Counted from the stretch's first letter, positions 32,795-45,015 are shown. The stretch: 45,134 nt of DNA from Actinomycetota bacterium (GCA_947372965.1 CANBVR010000008.1:1-45134); one strand, 5' to 3'. Numbers and translations: made by a program. The notes: generated by a model not told the origin, from the letters alone.

Positions 32795-35011
32795 ATGGAA
32801 GGTCAAGATGTGAAAGTAGCCGTTGCAAAAATTGATAACGGAAAATATGGAAAGCGTGAAATTCGCTTCGAAACCGGGCGCCTAGCCCGTCAAGCTGCAG
32901 GAACTGCACTTGTTTATCTAGATGATGATTCAATGTTGCTATCAGCAACAACTGCTTCAAAGCAGCCAAAGGATCAATTCGACTTCTTCCCACTCACCGT
33001 GGATGTTGAAGAGCGCATGTATGCGGCAGGAAAGATTCCAGGATCATTCTTCCGCCGTGAGGGCCGACCTTCAGAAGATGCAATTCTTACCTGTCGTCTA
33101 ATCGACCGCCCACTTCGCCCAGCATTCGTAAAGGGTCTGCGCAATGAAGTTCAGGTTGTCGTAACAGTTATGGCACTAAACCCAGATCACATGTACGACG
33201 TACTTGCGATCAACGCGGCATCAATGTCAACACAACTAGCTGGTCTACCTTTCTCTGGCCCAATTGGCGGCGTTCGCGTTGCTCTTATTGAAGGTCAATG
33301 GGTTGCTTTCCCAAATCACTCAGATTTGGAGAAGGCTGTATTCGATATGGTCGTTGCCGGTTCAATCACTCCAGATGGCAAAGATATTGCAGTCATCATG
33401 GTTGAAGCCGAAGCAACAACTCAAACAATCAATTTGATTAAGGGCGGCGCGCAAGCTCCTACCGAAGAGATCGTTGGCCAAGGACTTGAAGCTGCAAAGC
33501 CATTTATCCGTGCGCTTTGCGATGCTCAAAACGAATTAGCAAAGGTTGCTGCAAAGCCAACTGGCGAATTCCCGGTTTACTTGGATTATCAAGATGATGC
33601 TTATGCTGCTGTTGAAAAGGCTGCAAAGGATGATCTTGCAAAGGCGCTAACAATTGCTGGAAAGCAAGAGCGCGAAACCAAGCTAGATGAGATCAATGCA
33701 GCTGTAAAGCTTGAACTTGCAGCTCAATTTGAAGGCCGCGAAAAGGAAGTTTCTGCAGCGCTTCGTTCTGTAACAAAGAACCTAGTTCGCCAACGTGTAC
33801 TTCGTGACAAGATTCGTATTGATGGTCGCGGTGTTCGCGATATTCGTGCGATTACTTGTGAGGTTGAGGTTATGCCTCGCGTTCACGGTTCATCAATCTT
33901 TGAACGTGGCGAGACTCAAATTCTTGGTGTTACAACTTTGAATATGCTCAAGATGGAGCAGATGCTAGATACGCTAAATCCAGAAACAACAAAGCGTTAC
34001 ATGCACAACTACAACTTCCCACCATATTCTGTTGGCGAAACTGGTCGCGTTGGTTCTCCAAAGCGCCGCGAAATTGGTCACGGTGCTCTTGCAGAGCGCG
34101 CGTTACTTCCAGTTCTTCCAACACGTGAAGAATTCCCATATGCAATTCGTCAGGTTTCTGAAGCACTTGGCTCAAACGGTTCAACCTCAATGGGTTCTGT
34201 TTGCGCATCAACAATGTCGCTCATGAATGCTGGCGTTCCTCTAAAGGCTCCGGTTGCAGGTATTGCAATGGGTCTCATCTCCGACCTAGTCGATGGCAAA
34301 ACAGAATATGTTGCGCTAACAGACATCCTCGGAGCAGAAGATGCATTCGGAGATATGGACTTCAAGGTTGCTGGAACAAAGGATTTTGTTACCGCACTTC
34401 AGCTAGATACAAAGCTTGATGGTATTCCTGCATCAGTTTTGGCATCTGCTTTGCTTCAAGCAAAGGAAGCCCGTCTATTTATTCTTGATCTAATGAACCA
34501 AGCAATTGATGCACCAGATGAGATGAGCCTTCTAGCTCCTCGCATCATTTCAATTAAGGTCCCAACAGATCTAATCGGTGCCATTATCGGACCTAAGGGC
34601 AAGATGATCAACCAAATTCAAGATGATACTGGCGCAGATATCACCATCGAAGATGATGGAACTATCTACATCGGAGCTCTAGAAGGATCACAAGCTGAAG
34701 CTGCGAAGGCAATGATTAATGCAATCGCAAATCCAGTTGTCCCAAAGGTTGGAGAGCGCTTTAACGGAAGCATCGTAAAGCTTGCTACCTTCGGTGCCTT
34801 TATCTCACTCGTTCCAGGTAAAGATGGTTTGCTACACATCTCACAGATTCGCAAGCTACATGGTGGCAAGCGCATTGAAAACCTTGAAGAAGTTATGAAG
34901 GTTGGCGACAAGATTGAAGTTGAAATCGCAGAGATTGATCCAAAGGGCAAGTTCTCTTTGGTTCCAGTTCTTGCTGATGGAACTGTTCCTACTGACGCTA
35001 AATCTGAATAA
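32795..35011 (+). CDS. pnp: Polyribonucleotide nucleotidyltransferase (PNPase)
   Basis: RPASE domains, KH ([32 protein letters not shown]) and S1; [16 protein letters not shown] start at 32795 preferred (ORF track 32783). Confidence 0.97.
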   Translation: MEGQDVKVAVAKIDNGKYGKREIRFETGRLARQAAGTALVYLDDDSMLLSATTASKQPKDQFDFFPLTVDVEERMYAAGKIPGSFFRREGRPSEDAILTCRLIDRPLRPAFVKGLRNEVQVVVTVMALNPDHMYDVLAINAASMSTQLAGLPFSGPIGGVRVALIEGQWVAFPNHSDLEKAVFDMVVAGSITPDGKDIAVIMVEAEATTQTINLIKGGAQAPTEEIVGQGLEAAKPFIRALCDAQNELAKVAAKPTGEFPVYLDYQDDAYAAVEKAAKDDLAKALTIAGKQERETKLDEINAAVKLELAAQFEGREKEVSAALRSVTKNLVRQRVLRDKIRIDGRGVRDIRAITCEVEVMPRVHGSSIFERGETQILGVTTLNMLKMEQMLDTLNPETTKRYMHNYNFPPYSVGETGRVGSPKRREIGHGALAERALLPVLPTREEFPYAIRQVSEALGSNGSTSMGSVCASTMSLMNAGVPLKAPVAGIAMGLISDLVDGKTEYVALTDILGAEDAFGDMDFKVAGTKDFVTALQLDTKLDGIPASVLASALLQAKEARLFILDLMNQAIDAPDEMSLLAPRIISIKVPTDLIGAIIGPKGKMINQIQDDTGADITIEDDGTIYIGALEGSQAEAAKAMINAIANPVVPKVGERFNGSIVKLATFGAFISLVPGKDGLLHISQIRKLHGGKRIENLEEVMKVGDKIEVEIAEIDPKGKFSLVPVLADGTVPTDAKSE

Positions 35012-35020
35012 ATCTGAATA
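35001..35020 (+). repeat. 10-bp tandem duplication aatctgaata x2 across the pnp stop codon
   Basis: Read directly. Confidence 0.9.
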
Positions 35021-35025
35021 AGTAA

Positions 35026-37046
<2,021 letters not shown>

Positions 37047-37053
37047 GGAGAAA

Positions 37054-37311
37054 ATGATGACTGCAAAAGTAACTATGTATGGTGCGGAGTGGTGTGGGGA
37101 TTGCCGCCGTTCAAAGAAGTTTATGGAAGGTAATGGCGTTGAATTTAATTACATCAACGTCGAAGAGGACTTGAGCGCAGCTGAAAAGGTAAAAGAGATC
37201 AACAATGGGATGCAATCTATTCCCGTAATTGTCTTTGAAGATGGAACTCACTTAACTGAGCCATCAGATATGGATCTCAAGGCAAAACTTGAGAGTTTAA
37301 ATATTCTTTAA
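37054..37311 (+). CDS. Glutaredoxin/mycoredoxin-like small thiol oxidoreductase
   Basis: VTMYGAEWCGDCRRSKKFMEGNGVEFNYINVEED; CGDC active site, TxP-type SIPVIVFEDGTHL. Confidence 0.87.
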   Translation: MMTAKVTMYGAEWCGDCRRSKKFMEGNGVEFNYINVEEDLSAAEKVKEINNGMQSIPVIVFEDGTHLTEPSDMDLKAKLESLNIL

Positions 37312-37616
37312 AAAATCCGATAAAGAGTTGCAGATGTAATAGCAGCGCCTACCACCACTATTGGGAAGGGCGCTTTTGCTATAAGTAAGGCGACTGCGGC
37401 GGCGATACCAGCGGTACGGTTATCAATAATTAATTTACTCTTCTCGGCCAGGGAATTGACGGCAACTAGGGCGCTTAGAAGTGCGATCGGAATTAAATTA
37501 TTTATTCGTTGAACCCGTGGGTGACTTAGCCAACTTTCAGGCACTGATGCACCAAAGAGTTTGGTGGCAAAGGCCAAAAAGCTTGATCCAATAACTGAAA
37601 TCCAAAATATTGTCAT
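37308..37616 (-). CDS. azlD: AzlD-family branched-chain amino acid export subunit
   Basis: Small about 3-4 TM protein, ATGA overlap with azlC; RVQRINNLIPIALLSALVAVNSL resembles AzlD. Confidence 0.8.
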   Translation of the reverse strand: MTIFWISVIGSSFLAFATKLFGASVPESWLSHPRVQRINNLIPIALLSALVAVNSLAEKSKLIIDNRTAGIAAAVALLIAKAPFPIVVVGAAITSATLYRIF

Positions 37617-38254
37617 TTGCACCAGCCAAAGAAAATTGCCAAAAGAGCACAACTAATTATTGGGACACCTGCGGGCAGAAATGGCGTCAACGCCAGGGAG
37701 AGGGCTGTGGCAGCTATTGCAATTGCACGAGTTTTGAAATTAGTTAGACGCGGCCAAAGCAATCCTAGAAATGCAGCAGGAACGGCGGCATCCAACCCCC
37801 ACGCAGATGGATTTCCCATCGCCTTGGCACCTAGCGCGCCCATCAGGGTGAAGAAATTCCAAAAGATATATACACCAATACCGGTATACCAAAAGCCTTT
37901 AATTTGATCTGATTCATTATTTTGCGAGAGAGCAACTCCAGTTGATTCATCAATTGTTATTTGTGCCCCGGCGATTTTCTTCAGCCCTTTTAACTTAAGA
38001 AGTGGCGCAAGCCGAAGGCCATAGAGAGCATTTCGCGTACCTAGCAGCGAGGAGGTAGCAATCGCACTTAAAGCACTTCCACCGGCACCAATAACTCCAA
38101 CTACAGCAAATTGCGATGCGCCAGAAAATAAAAGGAGCGAAAGTAGACAAGTTTGAAGGACCGAAAAGTGTGAAGCGATCCCAGCGGCGCCAAAGGCGCT
38201 GCCATAAAGCCCAACGGTAAATGAGACGCTAAAGGAATCTCGTTTCACTGACAC
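37613..38254 (-). CDS. azlC: AzlC-family branched-chain amino acid permease
   Basis: LYGSAFGAAGIASHFSVLQTCLLSLLLFSGASQFAVVGVIGAGGSALSAIATSSLLGTRNALYGLRLAP; GTG start. Confidence 0.88.
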   Translation of the reverse strand: MSVKRDSFSVSFTVGLYGSAFGAAGIASHFSVLQTCLLSLLLFSGASQFAVVGVIGAGGSALSAIATSSLLGTRNALYGLRLAPLLKLKGLKKIAGAQITIDESTGVALSQNNESDQIKGFWYTGIGVYIFWNFFTLMGALGAKAMGNPSAWGLDAAVPAAFLGLLWPRLTNFKTRAIAIAATALSLALTPFLPAGVPIISCALLAIFFGWCK

Positions 38255-38266
38255 GCCGATATTCTG
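38255..38266 (-). promoter_or_regulatory. Putative leaderless promoter of azlC: CAGAAT + 6 nt to GTG (minus strand)
   Basis: CAGAATatcggcGTGTCA on minus strand. Confidence 0.4.
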
Positions 38267-38297
38267 CCCTATCCATCAATTATTGGGCCACTTTCTA

Positions 38298-38309
38298 TAA
38301 GGTCACCAT
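38298..38309 (+). promoter_or_regulatory. Putative leaderless promoter: TAAGGT + 6 nt to thyX ATG
   Basis: TATAAGGTcaccatATGAAT; no SD. Confidence 0.5.
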
Positions 38310-39062
38310 ATGAATGCCGAGAGCACTGATAACACCGAAATCGCCCTACCACCAATTCAATTCCGCGAGGATATGACTGTTGAACTGGTTAAAGCTAGCG
38401 CGAGTGATGCTGATGTTATTTGGGCCGCGCGAGTCTCGACCGCTGGTGAGCAATCTTTGGAATCAGTTGGAAATTCAAGTGATCGCGATGCTGGGCTAAT
38501 TAATTACCTGGCCCGTGAACGACATGGAAGCCCTTTCGAACACACCTCAATGACTTTCTTTGTCTCAGCACCAATCTTTGTATTCCGTGAATTTATGCGC
38601 CACCGAATCGCTTCATATAACGAAGAGAGTGGGCGGTATCGCGAATTGCGCCCAGTATTTTATGTTCCAAGTAAAGAACGCAACTTGGTTCAAGTTGGAA
38701 AGACTGGTGCATATACATTCGTTGCAGGCACCCAAGAACAATATGAAATCACCACGACTGCGATTAAAGAAAGTTGCACTATCGCCTACGAGAACTACAA
38801 GAAAATTCTTGCATCAGGCGTAGCACGTGAAGTTGCTCGCGCAGTACTTCCGGTAACGCTTTATTCATCGATGTATGTGACTATGAATGCACGTGCGCTT
38901 ATGAATTTTCTTTCACTTCGCACATCACGCGAGGGTTCACATTTTCCAAGCTATCCACAACGGGAAATTGAGATGGTGGCAGAGCTAATGGAGCAGCATT
39001 TCGCGCGCTTAATGCCGATGACCTATGCCGCCTTTGAAAAGTCTGGTCGCATCGCTCCATAA
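38310..39062 (+). CDS. thyX: FAD-dependent thymidylate synthase
   Basis: ThyX motif RHRIASYNEESGRYR. Confidence 0.97.
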   Translation: MNAESTDNTEIALPPIQFREDMTVELVKASASDADVIWAARVSTAGEQSLESVGNSSDRDAGLINYLARERHGSPFEHTSMTFFVSAPIFVFREFMRHRIASYNEESGRYRELRPVFYVPSKERNLVQVGKTGAYTFVAGTQEQYEITTTAIKESCTIAYENYKKILASGVAREVARAVLPVTLYSSMYVTMNARALMNFLSLRTSREGSHFPSYPQREIEMVAELMEQHFARLMPMTYAAFEKSGRIAP

Positions 39063-39067
39063 CGCGG

Positions 39068-39079
39068 TAACCTTCACTC
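39068..39079 (+). promoter_or_regulatory. Putative leaderless promoter: TAACCT + 6 nt to dapA ATG
   Basis: cggTAACCTtcactcATGACA; matches xerC arrangement. Confidence 0.55.
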
Positions 39080-39970
39080 ATGACAATCCAGCCGCCTTTT
39101 GGCCGAATGCTCACCGCAATGGTGACTCCTTTCAATAAGGATGGCTCTGTTGACTGGCCTGGCGTTGAAACTCTTGCCAAGCATTTAGTAGCTAATGGTC
39201 ATGATGGAATTGCAGTAAATGGCACTACCGGTGAAGCCCCAACAACAAAGCCAGAAGAGAAAGATGAAATCATTCGAGTCGTCAAGGCGACGGTAGGTTC
39301 ATCTATTCAAGTTCTAGCTGGTGCAGGCGATAATGAAACATCATTCTCGGTCGATCAAGCAAAGCGTGCGCAAAAAGCTGGTGCTGATGGTTTGCTTATC
39401 GTTACTCCTTATTACAACAAGCCGCCACAAGCGGGAATAGTTGCGCACTTTAACGCTGTTGCGAATGCGACAAGTTTGCCAGTAATGATTTATGACATAC
39501 CTGGTCGAACTGGCGTTGAAATTGAATCCGATACGATTGTTAAATTATTTGAGCACCCACAAATTGTGGCTTTAAAAGATGCCAAGGGAAATGTTGCGGG
39601 CACCTCTTGGGTTATAAAGCGTTGTGGAATTCCAGTTTATTCTGGCGATGACATTCTAAACTTGCCTCTTCTATCTGTAGGAGCTGTTGGTTTCGTTTCA
39701 GTATGTGGACATACTGTCGGCAAGGATTTAAAAGAGATGCTCAATGTTTGGTTCGCTGGAAATGCGGCGCGAGCACTTGAGATTCACCAAAAATTATTAC
39801 CGGTATACACCGGAACCTTCCGCACTCAAGGTGCGATATTGACTAAGGCCGCTCTAAATATGATGGGCCTACCTGGCGGAGTTACGAGATTGCCACTTGT
39901 CGATGCAACCGAGGCGCAGATCGCGCAATTGCGGGAGGATCTACAAGCGGGCGGAGTAACACTTAAGTAA
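39080..39970 (+). CDS. dapA: 4-hydroxy-tetrahydrodipicolinate synthase
   Basis: AMVTPFNKDGSVDW, GIAVNGTTGEAPT, PYYNKPPQAGIVAHF, YDIPGRTGVEIE. Confidence 0.97.
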   Translation: MTIQPPFGRMLTAMVTPFNKDGSVDWPGVETLAKHLVANGHDGIAVNGTTGEAPTTKPEEKDEIIRVVKATVGSSIQVLAGAGDNETSFSVDQAKRAQKAGADGLLIVTPYYNKPPQAGIVAHFNAVANATSLPVMIYDIPGRTGVEIESDTIVKLFEHPQIVALKDAKGNVAGTSWVIKRCGIPVYSGDDILNLPLLSVGAVGFVSVCGHTVGKDLKEMLNVWFAGNAARALEIHQKLLPVYTGTFRTQGAILTKAALNMMGLPGGVTRLPLVDATEAQIAQLREDLQAGGVTLK

Positions 39971-41652
39971 TGAATCATCCCCATCCAGATTTACCATACC
40001 CTGCAAAACTTGAGGCAAAGACTCTTCGAATAGTTGCCCTTGGAGGTATTGGAGAGATCGGTCGCAATATGACCGTCTTTGAATATGAAGGCAAACTTCT
40101 AATTGTTGACTGTGGCGTTCTCTTTCCAGAAGAGAGTCAACCTGGAATTGATTTAATCCTTCCGGACTTCTCATATATTCGCGAGCGACTAGATGATGTT
40201 GAAGCAATCTTTTTAACGCACGGTCACGAGGATCACATTGGAGCAGTGCCATATTTACTTCGCGAACGAGTTGATATTCCAATCATTGGCTCAAAATTAA
40301 CCTTGGCATTTATCGAAGGAAAACTTAAAGAGCGTCGAATTACTGCCCCAATGGTTGAAGTCAAAGAGGGAATGCGCCAAAAATTTGGCTCATTTGATTT
40401 GGAATTTGTTGCAGTAAATCACTCAATTCCCGACAGTCTTGCAGTCGCTATTCGAACTCCTGCTGGAATGGTTCTAGCTACGGGTGATTTTAAGATGGAT
40501 CAGCTTCCACTTGATGGTCGCGTAACCGATCTAGCAACCTTTGCTCGATTAGGCCAAGAGGGTGTCGACCTTTTCATGGTCGATTCCACAAATGCCGATG
40601 TTCCTGGATTTACTGTTTCTGAGCGAGACATTAGCCCGGTATTAGATCGTGTTATTCGCCAAACCGAACGCAGAGTAATTGTTACTTCCTTTGCTTCGCA
40701 TGTTCACCGTATTCAACAGATTATCGATGTTGCACATTTGCATGGCCGGAAAGTTGCCTATGTGGGCCGGAGCATGGTTCGTAATATGAAACTTGCCGAA
40801 GATCTTGGCTATTTGAAAGTTCCAAATAATCTAATAGTAGATTCCAAAGATTTAAAGAATTTTGGTGACAAAGTTGTAATTATTTGTACTGGATCTCAAG
40901 GTGAACCACTAGCGGCTCTTGCTCGCATGGCTAATGGAGATCATGAAATTCAAGTTGGCAAGGGCGACACCGTAATTTTTGCATCATCACTTATTCCTGG
41001 AAATGAAAATTCCGTATATCGCATGATTAATGAGCTAACGAGGTTTGGCGCAAATATTGTCCATAAGGGAAATGCGATGATTCACGTTTCTGGTCACGCA
41101 TCAGCTGGCGAGTTGCTCTATTGCTACAACATTGTTAAACCAAAAAATGTTATGCCAATTCACGGCGAATGGCGCCATCTTCGAGCAAATGCCGAACTTG
41201 CCATTAAAACAGGCGTTCCGCGCACCAAGGCGTTAGTCGTTGAAAATGGAATCGTTATTGATATGAATGATGGCTATGTTGATATCGCTGGAGCAATTCC
41301 AGTTGGATATGTTTACGTCGATGGTCAGAGCATTGGTGAAATTACCGAAAGTTCACTGAAGGATCGTCGCGTATTGGGAGAAGAAGGATTTATCTCAATC
41401 GTAGTTGTTATTGAATCACAAACTGGAAAGATTATTGCTGGCCCAGATATTCATGCCCGTGGCTTTACCGAGGATGAAGCACTCTTCAATGAAGTTAAGG
41501 GGATGATTGAAAAGGCACTTGCGCACGCAGTGACTGGTGGAATAAATGGAACTCATCAATTGCAACAAGTTGTACGTAGAACTGTTGGAAGTTGGGTTGG
41601 CGATAAGCACCGCCGAAAGCCAATGATTGTTCCGGTAGTCATAGAGGTCTAA
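39970..41652 (+). CDS. rnj: Ribonuclease J
   Basis: ALGGIGEIGRNMTVFEYEGKLLIVDCGVLFPEE, LTHGHEDHIGAVPYLL, SGHASAGEL, MPIHGEWRHL. Confidence 0.96.
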   Translation: MNHPHPDLPYPAKLEAKTLRIVALGGIGEIGRNMTVFEYEGKLLIVDCGVLFPEESQPGIDLILPDFSYIRERLDDVEAIFLTHGHEDHIGAVPYLLRERVDIPIIGSKLTLAFIEGKLKERRITAPMVEVKEGMRQKFGSFDLEFVAVNHSIPDSLAVAIRTPAGMVLATGDFKMDQLPLDGRVTDLATFARLGQEGVDLFMVDSTNADVPGFTVSERDISPVLDRVIRQTERRVIVTSFASHVHRIQQIIDVAHLHGRKVAYVGRSMVRNMKLAEDLGYLKVPNNLIVDSKDLKNFGDKVVIICTGSQGEPLAALARMANGDHEIQVGKGDTVIFASSLIPGNENSVYRMINELTRFGANIVHKGNAMIHVSGHASAGELLYCYNIVKPKNVMPIHGEWRHLRANAELAIKTGVPRTKALVVENGIVIDMNDGYVDIAGAIPVGYVYVDGQSIGEITESSLKDRRVLGEEGFISIVVVIESQTGKIIAGPDIHARGFTEDEALFNEVKGMIEKALAHAVTGGINGTHQLQQVVRRTVGSWVGDKHRRKPMIVPVVIEV

Positions 41653-41702
41653 GTAACCCGTTCACAACGGCGCGCCTGCTCAAACACCCTGAAGTAATTC
41701 TT

Positions 41703-41716
41703 TAAGGTTATCCATC
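41703..41716 (+). promoter_or_regulatory. Putative leaderless promoter: TAAGGT + 8 nt to ftsK ATG
   Basis: TAAGGTtatccatcATGGCC; no SD. Confidence 0.45.
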
Positions 41717-44080
41717 ATGGCCGCTAGAAAAACTCGAAAAACTTCGAGCAAGAAATCAGGTTCCCCGCTCGCCGGGTTGATCCGCGCCCTTGTCGCGCTT
41801 TGGCGAATATTTGCAAAGTCCGTTGGCTCTTCCATTCGCTTTGTCTTTCGTGGGGCACAGGATTTAGATCCAGTTCATCAACGCGATGGAATTGCCTTCT
41901 TGATTTTTATTTTGGGTCTCATCTCTGCTGCTGGAGTCTGGTTTAGCTTAAATAATTTTGTTGGCCGTGCTGTTTATGCCGCGCTTTATGGAGCTGCTGG
42001 GCGACTTGGATTTGTCGCGCCAATTATCTTTATCTACTTTGCATTTAGATTATTTCGAACCCCTGAAGAGGCAAGAGCAACTGGTCGAATTACGGTCGGA
42101 ACGATTGTTCTCCTGTTGAGCATCACCGGTCTTCTTCACATCCTTGGAAGCACGGGTGGACATTCCTTAACGCCAATTAGGCATGGCGGTGGTTGGATCG
42201 GATATGCAGTTTCAGCCCCGCTAGTTGCACTCGTCACCAACATTCTGGCAATTCCAATTCTGCTTATCTTTTTATTCTTTGGCTTATTAGTTGTAACAGC
42301 CACGCCGGTATCGCAAGTGGCGGCAAGGTTAAAGGGGATTTTCCACTGGGGGAGCGGGAAAGTATCTGATGCCCGCGCTGCTAGAGCCGAAGCGGAAGAA
42401 TTTGAAATCTCAGAAACCCCGCCATTTGAATCTCCGCTGGTTCAAGGGTTTAGCCATGATGAAGATGAAGAAGAGTTGGATGAAGAGAGTTTTGATGATG
42501 AGTTCACCGTTGAAATTGCGCGCGACCCAACTCCAGTAACCACAACTCCAGTCCTCACAACTCCACCAAAACCAGAAGCGCCAAAGCGTGCACAACAGAT
42601 GCTCCTAACGGGCGATAACACATATGTCTTGCCTTCGATGGATTTACTTCGCGCTGGCCCAGCAAGTAAAGCAAAGTCAAAAGCAAATGACACTGTGGTG
42701 GCTGCGCTAATGCAGGTATTCGACCAATTTGATGTTGATGCCAGAGTTACTGGCTTTATGCGTGGCCCAACTGTTACTCGTTACGAAGTCGAACTTGGAA
42801 GTGCAGTAAAAGTTGAAGCAATTACCGCTTTAACAAAGAATATTTCCTATGCGGTAGCAAGCGGTGATGTACGAATTCTCTCGCCAATTCCAGGTAAATC
42901 TGCGGTAGGAATTGAAATTCCTAATACCGATCGAGAGATCGTAACTGTGGGCGATGTACTTCGCTCTTCAGTTGCGGGCAATGATCCGCATCCGATGGTA
43001 ATTGCCTTAGGCAAAGATGTAGAAGGTAATTTTATCTGCGCTAACTTGGCCAAGATGCCACATATCCTGGTTGCTGGTGCAACCGGAGCCGGTAAGTCTT
43101 CGATGATTAATTCACTTGTCGTTTCAATCTTGATGCGCGCAACTCCGGATGAAGTTCGTTTGGTAATGATTGACCCAAAGCGCGTTGAGCTAACGAGTTA
43201 TGAAGGCATCCCACACTTAATTTCCCCAATCATCACAAATCCAAAGAAAGCGGCAGATGTTCTAGCCTGGGTTGTCCGCGAAATGGATATGCGTTACGAC
43301 GATTTATCCGCCTTTGGTTTTAGGCATATCGATGATTTCAATAAAGCGGTGAAAGCTGGGAAAGTGGCACTTCCTGCGGGAAGCGATCGCCAACTCGAAC
43401 CATATCCATATCTCTTAGTAATTATTGATGAACTTGCAGATTTAATGATGGTCTCAGCAAAGGAAGTTGAAGAGAGCATTGTTCGTATTACTCAACTTGC
43501 CAGAGCTGCTGGTATTCACTTAGTCATCGCAACTCAACGTCCAAGTGTGGATATTGTTACAGGATTGATTAAGGCGAACGTTCCTTCCCGACTTTCTTTT
43601 GCTACTTCAAGCTTGGCTGATTCAAGAGTTATTCTGGATACTCCAGGAGCCGAAAAACTTGTTGGGCAAGGCGATGGACTCTTTTTGCCAATGGGTGCAA
43701 GTAAAGCCATTCGTATTCAAGGTGCCTATGTATCCGAACGCGAAACCGAAGCAGTTGTTAAGCACGTTAAAGGACAACTGCAACCGGTTTATCGTTCAGA
43801 TATAACTGCGCCACCAAAGCCAACTCTGATTGAAAATGAGATTGGCGATGATTTAGATTTGCTTTTGCAAGCAGTGCAACTTGTTGTACAGACACAATTT
43901 GGTTCAACTTCCATGTTGCAACGTAAATTAAGAGTTGGCTTTGCAAAAGCGGGAAGACTTATGGATCTAATGGAGAGCCGTGGAATTGTTGGACTATCTG
44001 AAGGATCAAAGGCTCGAACGGTTCTAATCACCGCAGAACAGCTTCCGGATGTACTAGACCAACTTCAGGGGATGAATTAG
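41717..44080 (+). CDS. ftsK: FtsK/SpoIIIE DNA translocase
   Basis: N-terminal TM segments, acidic/proline linker, Walker A GATGAGKSS, IDELADLMM, C-terminal winged-helix gamma domain. Confidence 0.96.
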   Translation: MAARKTRKTSSKKSGSPLAGLIRALVALWRIFAKSVGSSIRFVFRGAQDLDPVHQRDGIAFLIFILGLISAAGVWFSLNNFVGRAVYAALYGAAGRLGFVAPIIFIYFAFRLFRTPEEARATGRITVGTIVLLLSITGLLHILGSTGGHSLTPIRHGGGWIGYAVSAPLVALVTNILAIPILLIFLFFGLLVVTATPVSQVAARLKGIFHWGSGKVSDARAARAEAEEFEISETPPFESPLVQGFSHDEDEEELDEESFDDEFTVEIARDPTPVTTTPVLTTPPKPEAPKRAQQMLLTGDNTYVLPSMDLLRAGPASKAKSKANDTVVAALMQVFDQFDVDARVTGFMRGPTVTRYEVELGSAVKVEAITALTKNISYAVASGDVRILSPIPGKSAVGIEIPNTDREIVTVGDVLRSSVAGNDPHPMVIALGKDVEGNFICANLAKMPHILVAGATGAGKSSMINSLVVSILMRATPDEVRLVMIDPKRVELTSYEGIPHLISPIITNPKKAADVLAWVVREMDMRYDDLSAFGFRHIDDFNKAVKAGKVALPAGSDRQLEPYPYLLVIIDELADLMMVSAKEVEESIVRITQLARAAGIHLVIATQRPSVDIVTGLIKANVPSRLSFATSSLADSRVILDTPGAEKLVGQGDGLFLPMGASKAIRIQGAYVSERETEAVVKHVKGQLQPVYRSDITAPPKPTLIENEIGDDLDLLLQAVQLVVQTQFGSTSMLQRKLRVGFAKAGRLMDLMESRGIVGLSEGSKARTVLITAEQLPDVLDQLQGMN

Positions 44081-44103
44081 TTGTTAGAAAGTTGTAATTC
44101 AGC

Positions 44104-44133
44104 GTGGCCCCGCCTTTTAGGGGTCAGGGCCAC
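44104..44133 (+). terminator. Possible hairpin terminator after ftsK
   Basis: GTGGCCC...GGGCCAC 7-bp stem with 16-nt loop holding an alternative CCCC/GGGG pairing; no good U-tract. Confidence 0.4.
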
Positions 44134-44193
44134 GGGTTATTCCTAGGTGAAAATTGGTGTTTATTAACCCTCCGTTTTAGAATTTGACCCTCG

Positions 44194-44212
44194 AGTTCCC
44201 CTCTCGGGAATT
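44194..44212 (+). repeat. Hairpin AGTTCCC-ctctc-GGGAATT upstream of the RodZ-like gene
   Basis: 7-bp stem with one G-U, 5-nt loop, ends about 9 nt before the RBS. Confidence 0.5.
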
Positions 44213-44230
44213 AATGTCAAAGAGGTGAAA

Positions 44231-44971
44231 ATGAGTTTAGAAAATCTAACTCTCGGCACAGAACTTCGCGATGCGCGCAAGTCTGCCGGTCTTTCTATCG
44301 CGCAAATTGCTGAGATTACTCGCATACGCGCCGGAATCATTTCGGATCTCGAATCAGATAATTTTGAAAGCTGTGGCGGCCATGCATATGCTCGCTTAAA
44401 CATTCGTGCAATTGCAAAGGCTATGAATCTTAATTCAGATTTACTAATCACAAAATTCGAAGACGTCACGGGTGAATTTGATCGCCCAATGATTGATCTC
44501 TTAACTGAAAACAATGTGACTATTGCAAAGCCAGAACGTAAGAAGATTTCTTCTAAGACGTTGGCCTCCGTTGCAGCCGGTGTCATTGCGCTAATGGTTG
44601 CAGTGCCAACTATTGGTGGCATGTTCTCTTCAAAGTCACCAGCAAAGCCAGCAACTCAAAATGCATCAGCCTCAGCTCCGTCAGAGGTAACTGCCGTTGC
44701 TACCAAAACTTCAGATGTAGTTGTAATTGTTACCGGCACTGCTGGTAAGTCATGGGTCGGTGTTCAGGATAGTTCAGGTGCTCAAGTATTTAGTGGTGCG
44801 ATCCGCGTGGGCGAGGCCAAGACATTTACTGATTCACAAAATCTTTCTGTAACGGTAGGAAATGCTGGCGCAGTCAATTTAAATGTGAATGGCAAAGATT
44901 TAGGAACTCCTGGTCAGGTTGGTGAAGTGGTTCACCTAACTTTTGATCAAAACAGTTCATCTCAGGGCTAA
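44231..44971 (+). CDS. RodZ-like protein: Xre/HTH_25 domain, one TM helix, DUF4115-like C-terminus
   Basis: LGTELRDARKSAGLSIAQIAEITRIRAGIISDLESDNFESCGGHAYARLNIRAIAKAM; TM LASVAAGVIALMVAVPTIGG; C-terminal WVGVQDSSGAQVFSG. ATG 44231 preferred from SD agagg. Confidence 0.87.
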   Translation: MSLENLTLGTELRDARKSAGLSIAQIAEITRIRAGIISDLESDNFESCGGHAYARLNIRAIAKAMNLNSDLLITKFEDVTGEFDRPMIDLLTENNVTIAKPERKKISSKTLASVAAGVIALMVAVPTIGGMFSSKSPAKPATQNASASAPSEVTAVATKTSDVVVIVTGTAGKSWVGVQDSSGAQVFSGAIRVGEAKTFTDSQNLSVTVGNAGAVNLNVNGKDLGTPGQVGEVVHLTFDQNSSSQG

Positions 44972-45001
44972 TTTAACTTCAACGCGCCTAACCCCAACTA
45001 G

Positions 45002-45015
45002 TAGAGTGTCTCCCC
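45002..45015 (+). promoter_or_regulatory. Putative leaderless promoter: TAGAGT + 8 nt to rimO ATG
   Basis: TAGAGTgtctccccATGGGC; no SD. Confidence 0.45.

Noticed and set aside
37617-37907. + strand 96-aa ORF opposite azlC
   Set aside because: Antisense to a recognisable AzlC coding region; no domain
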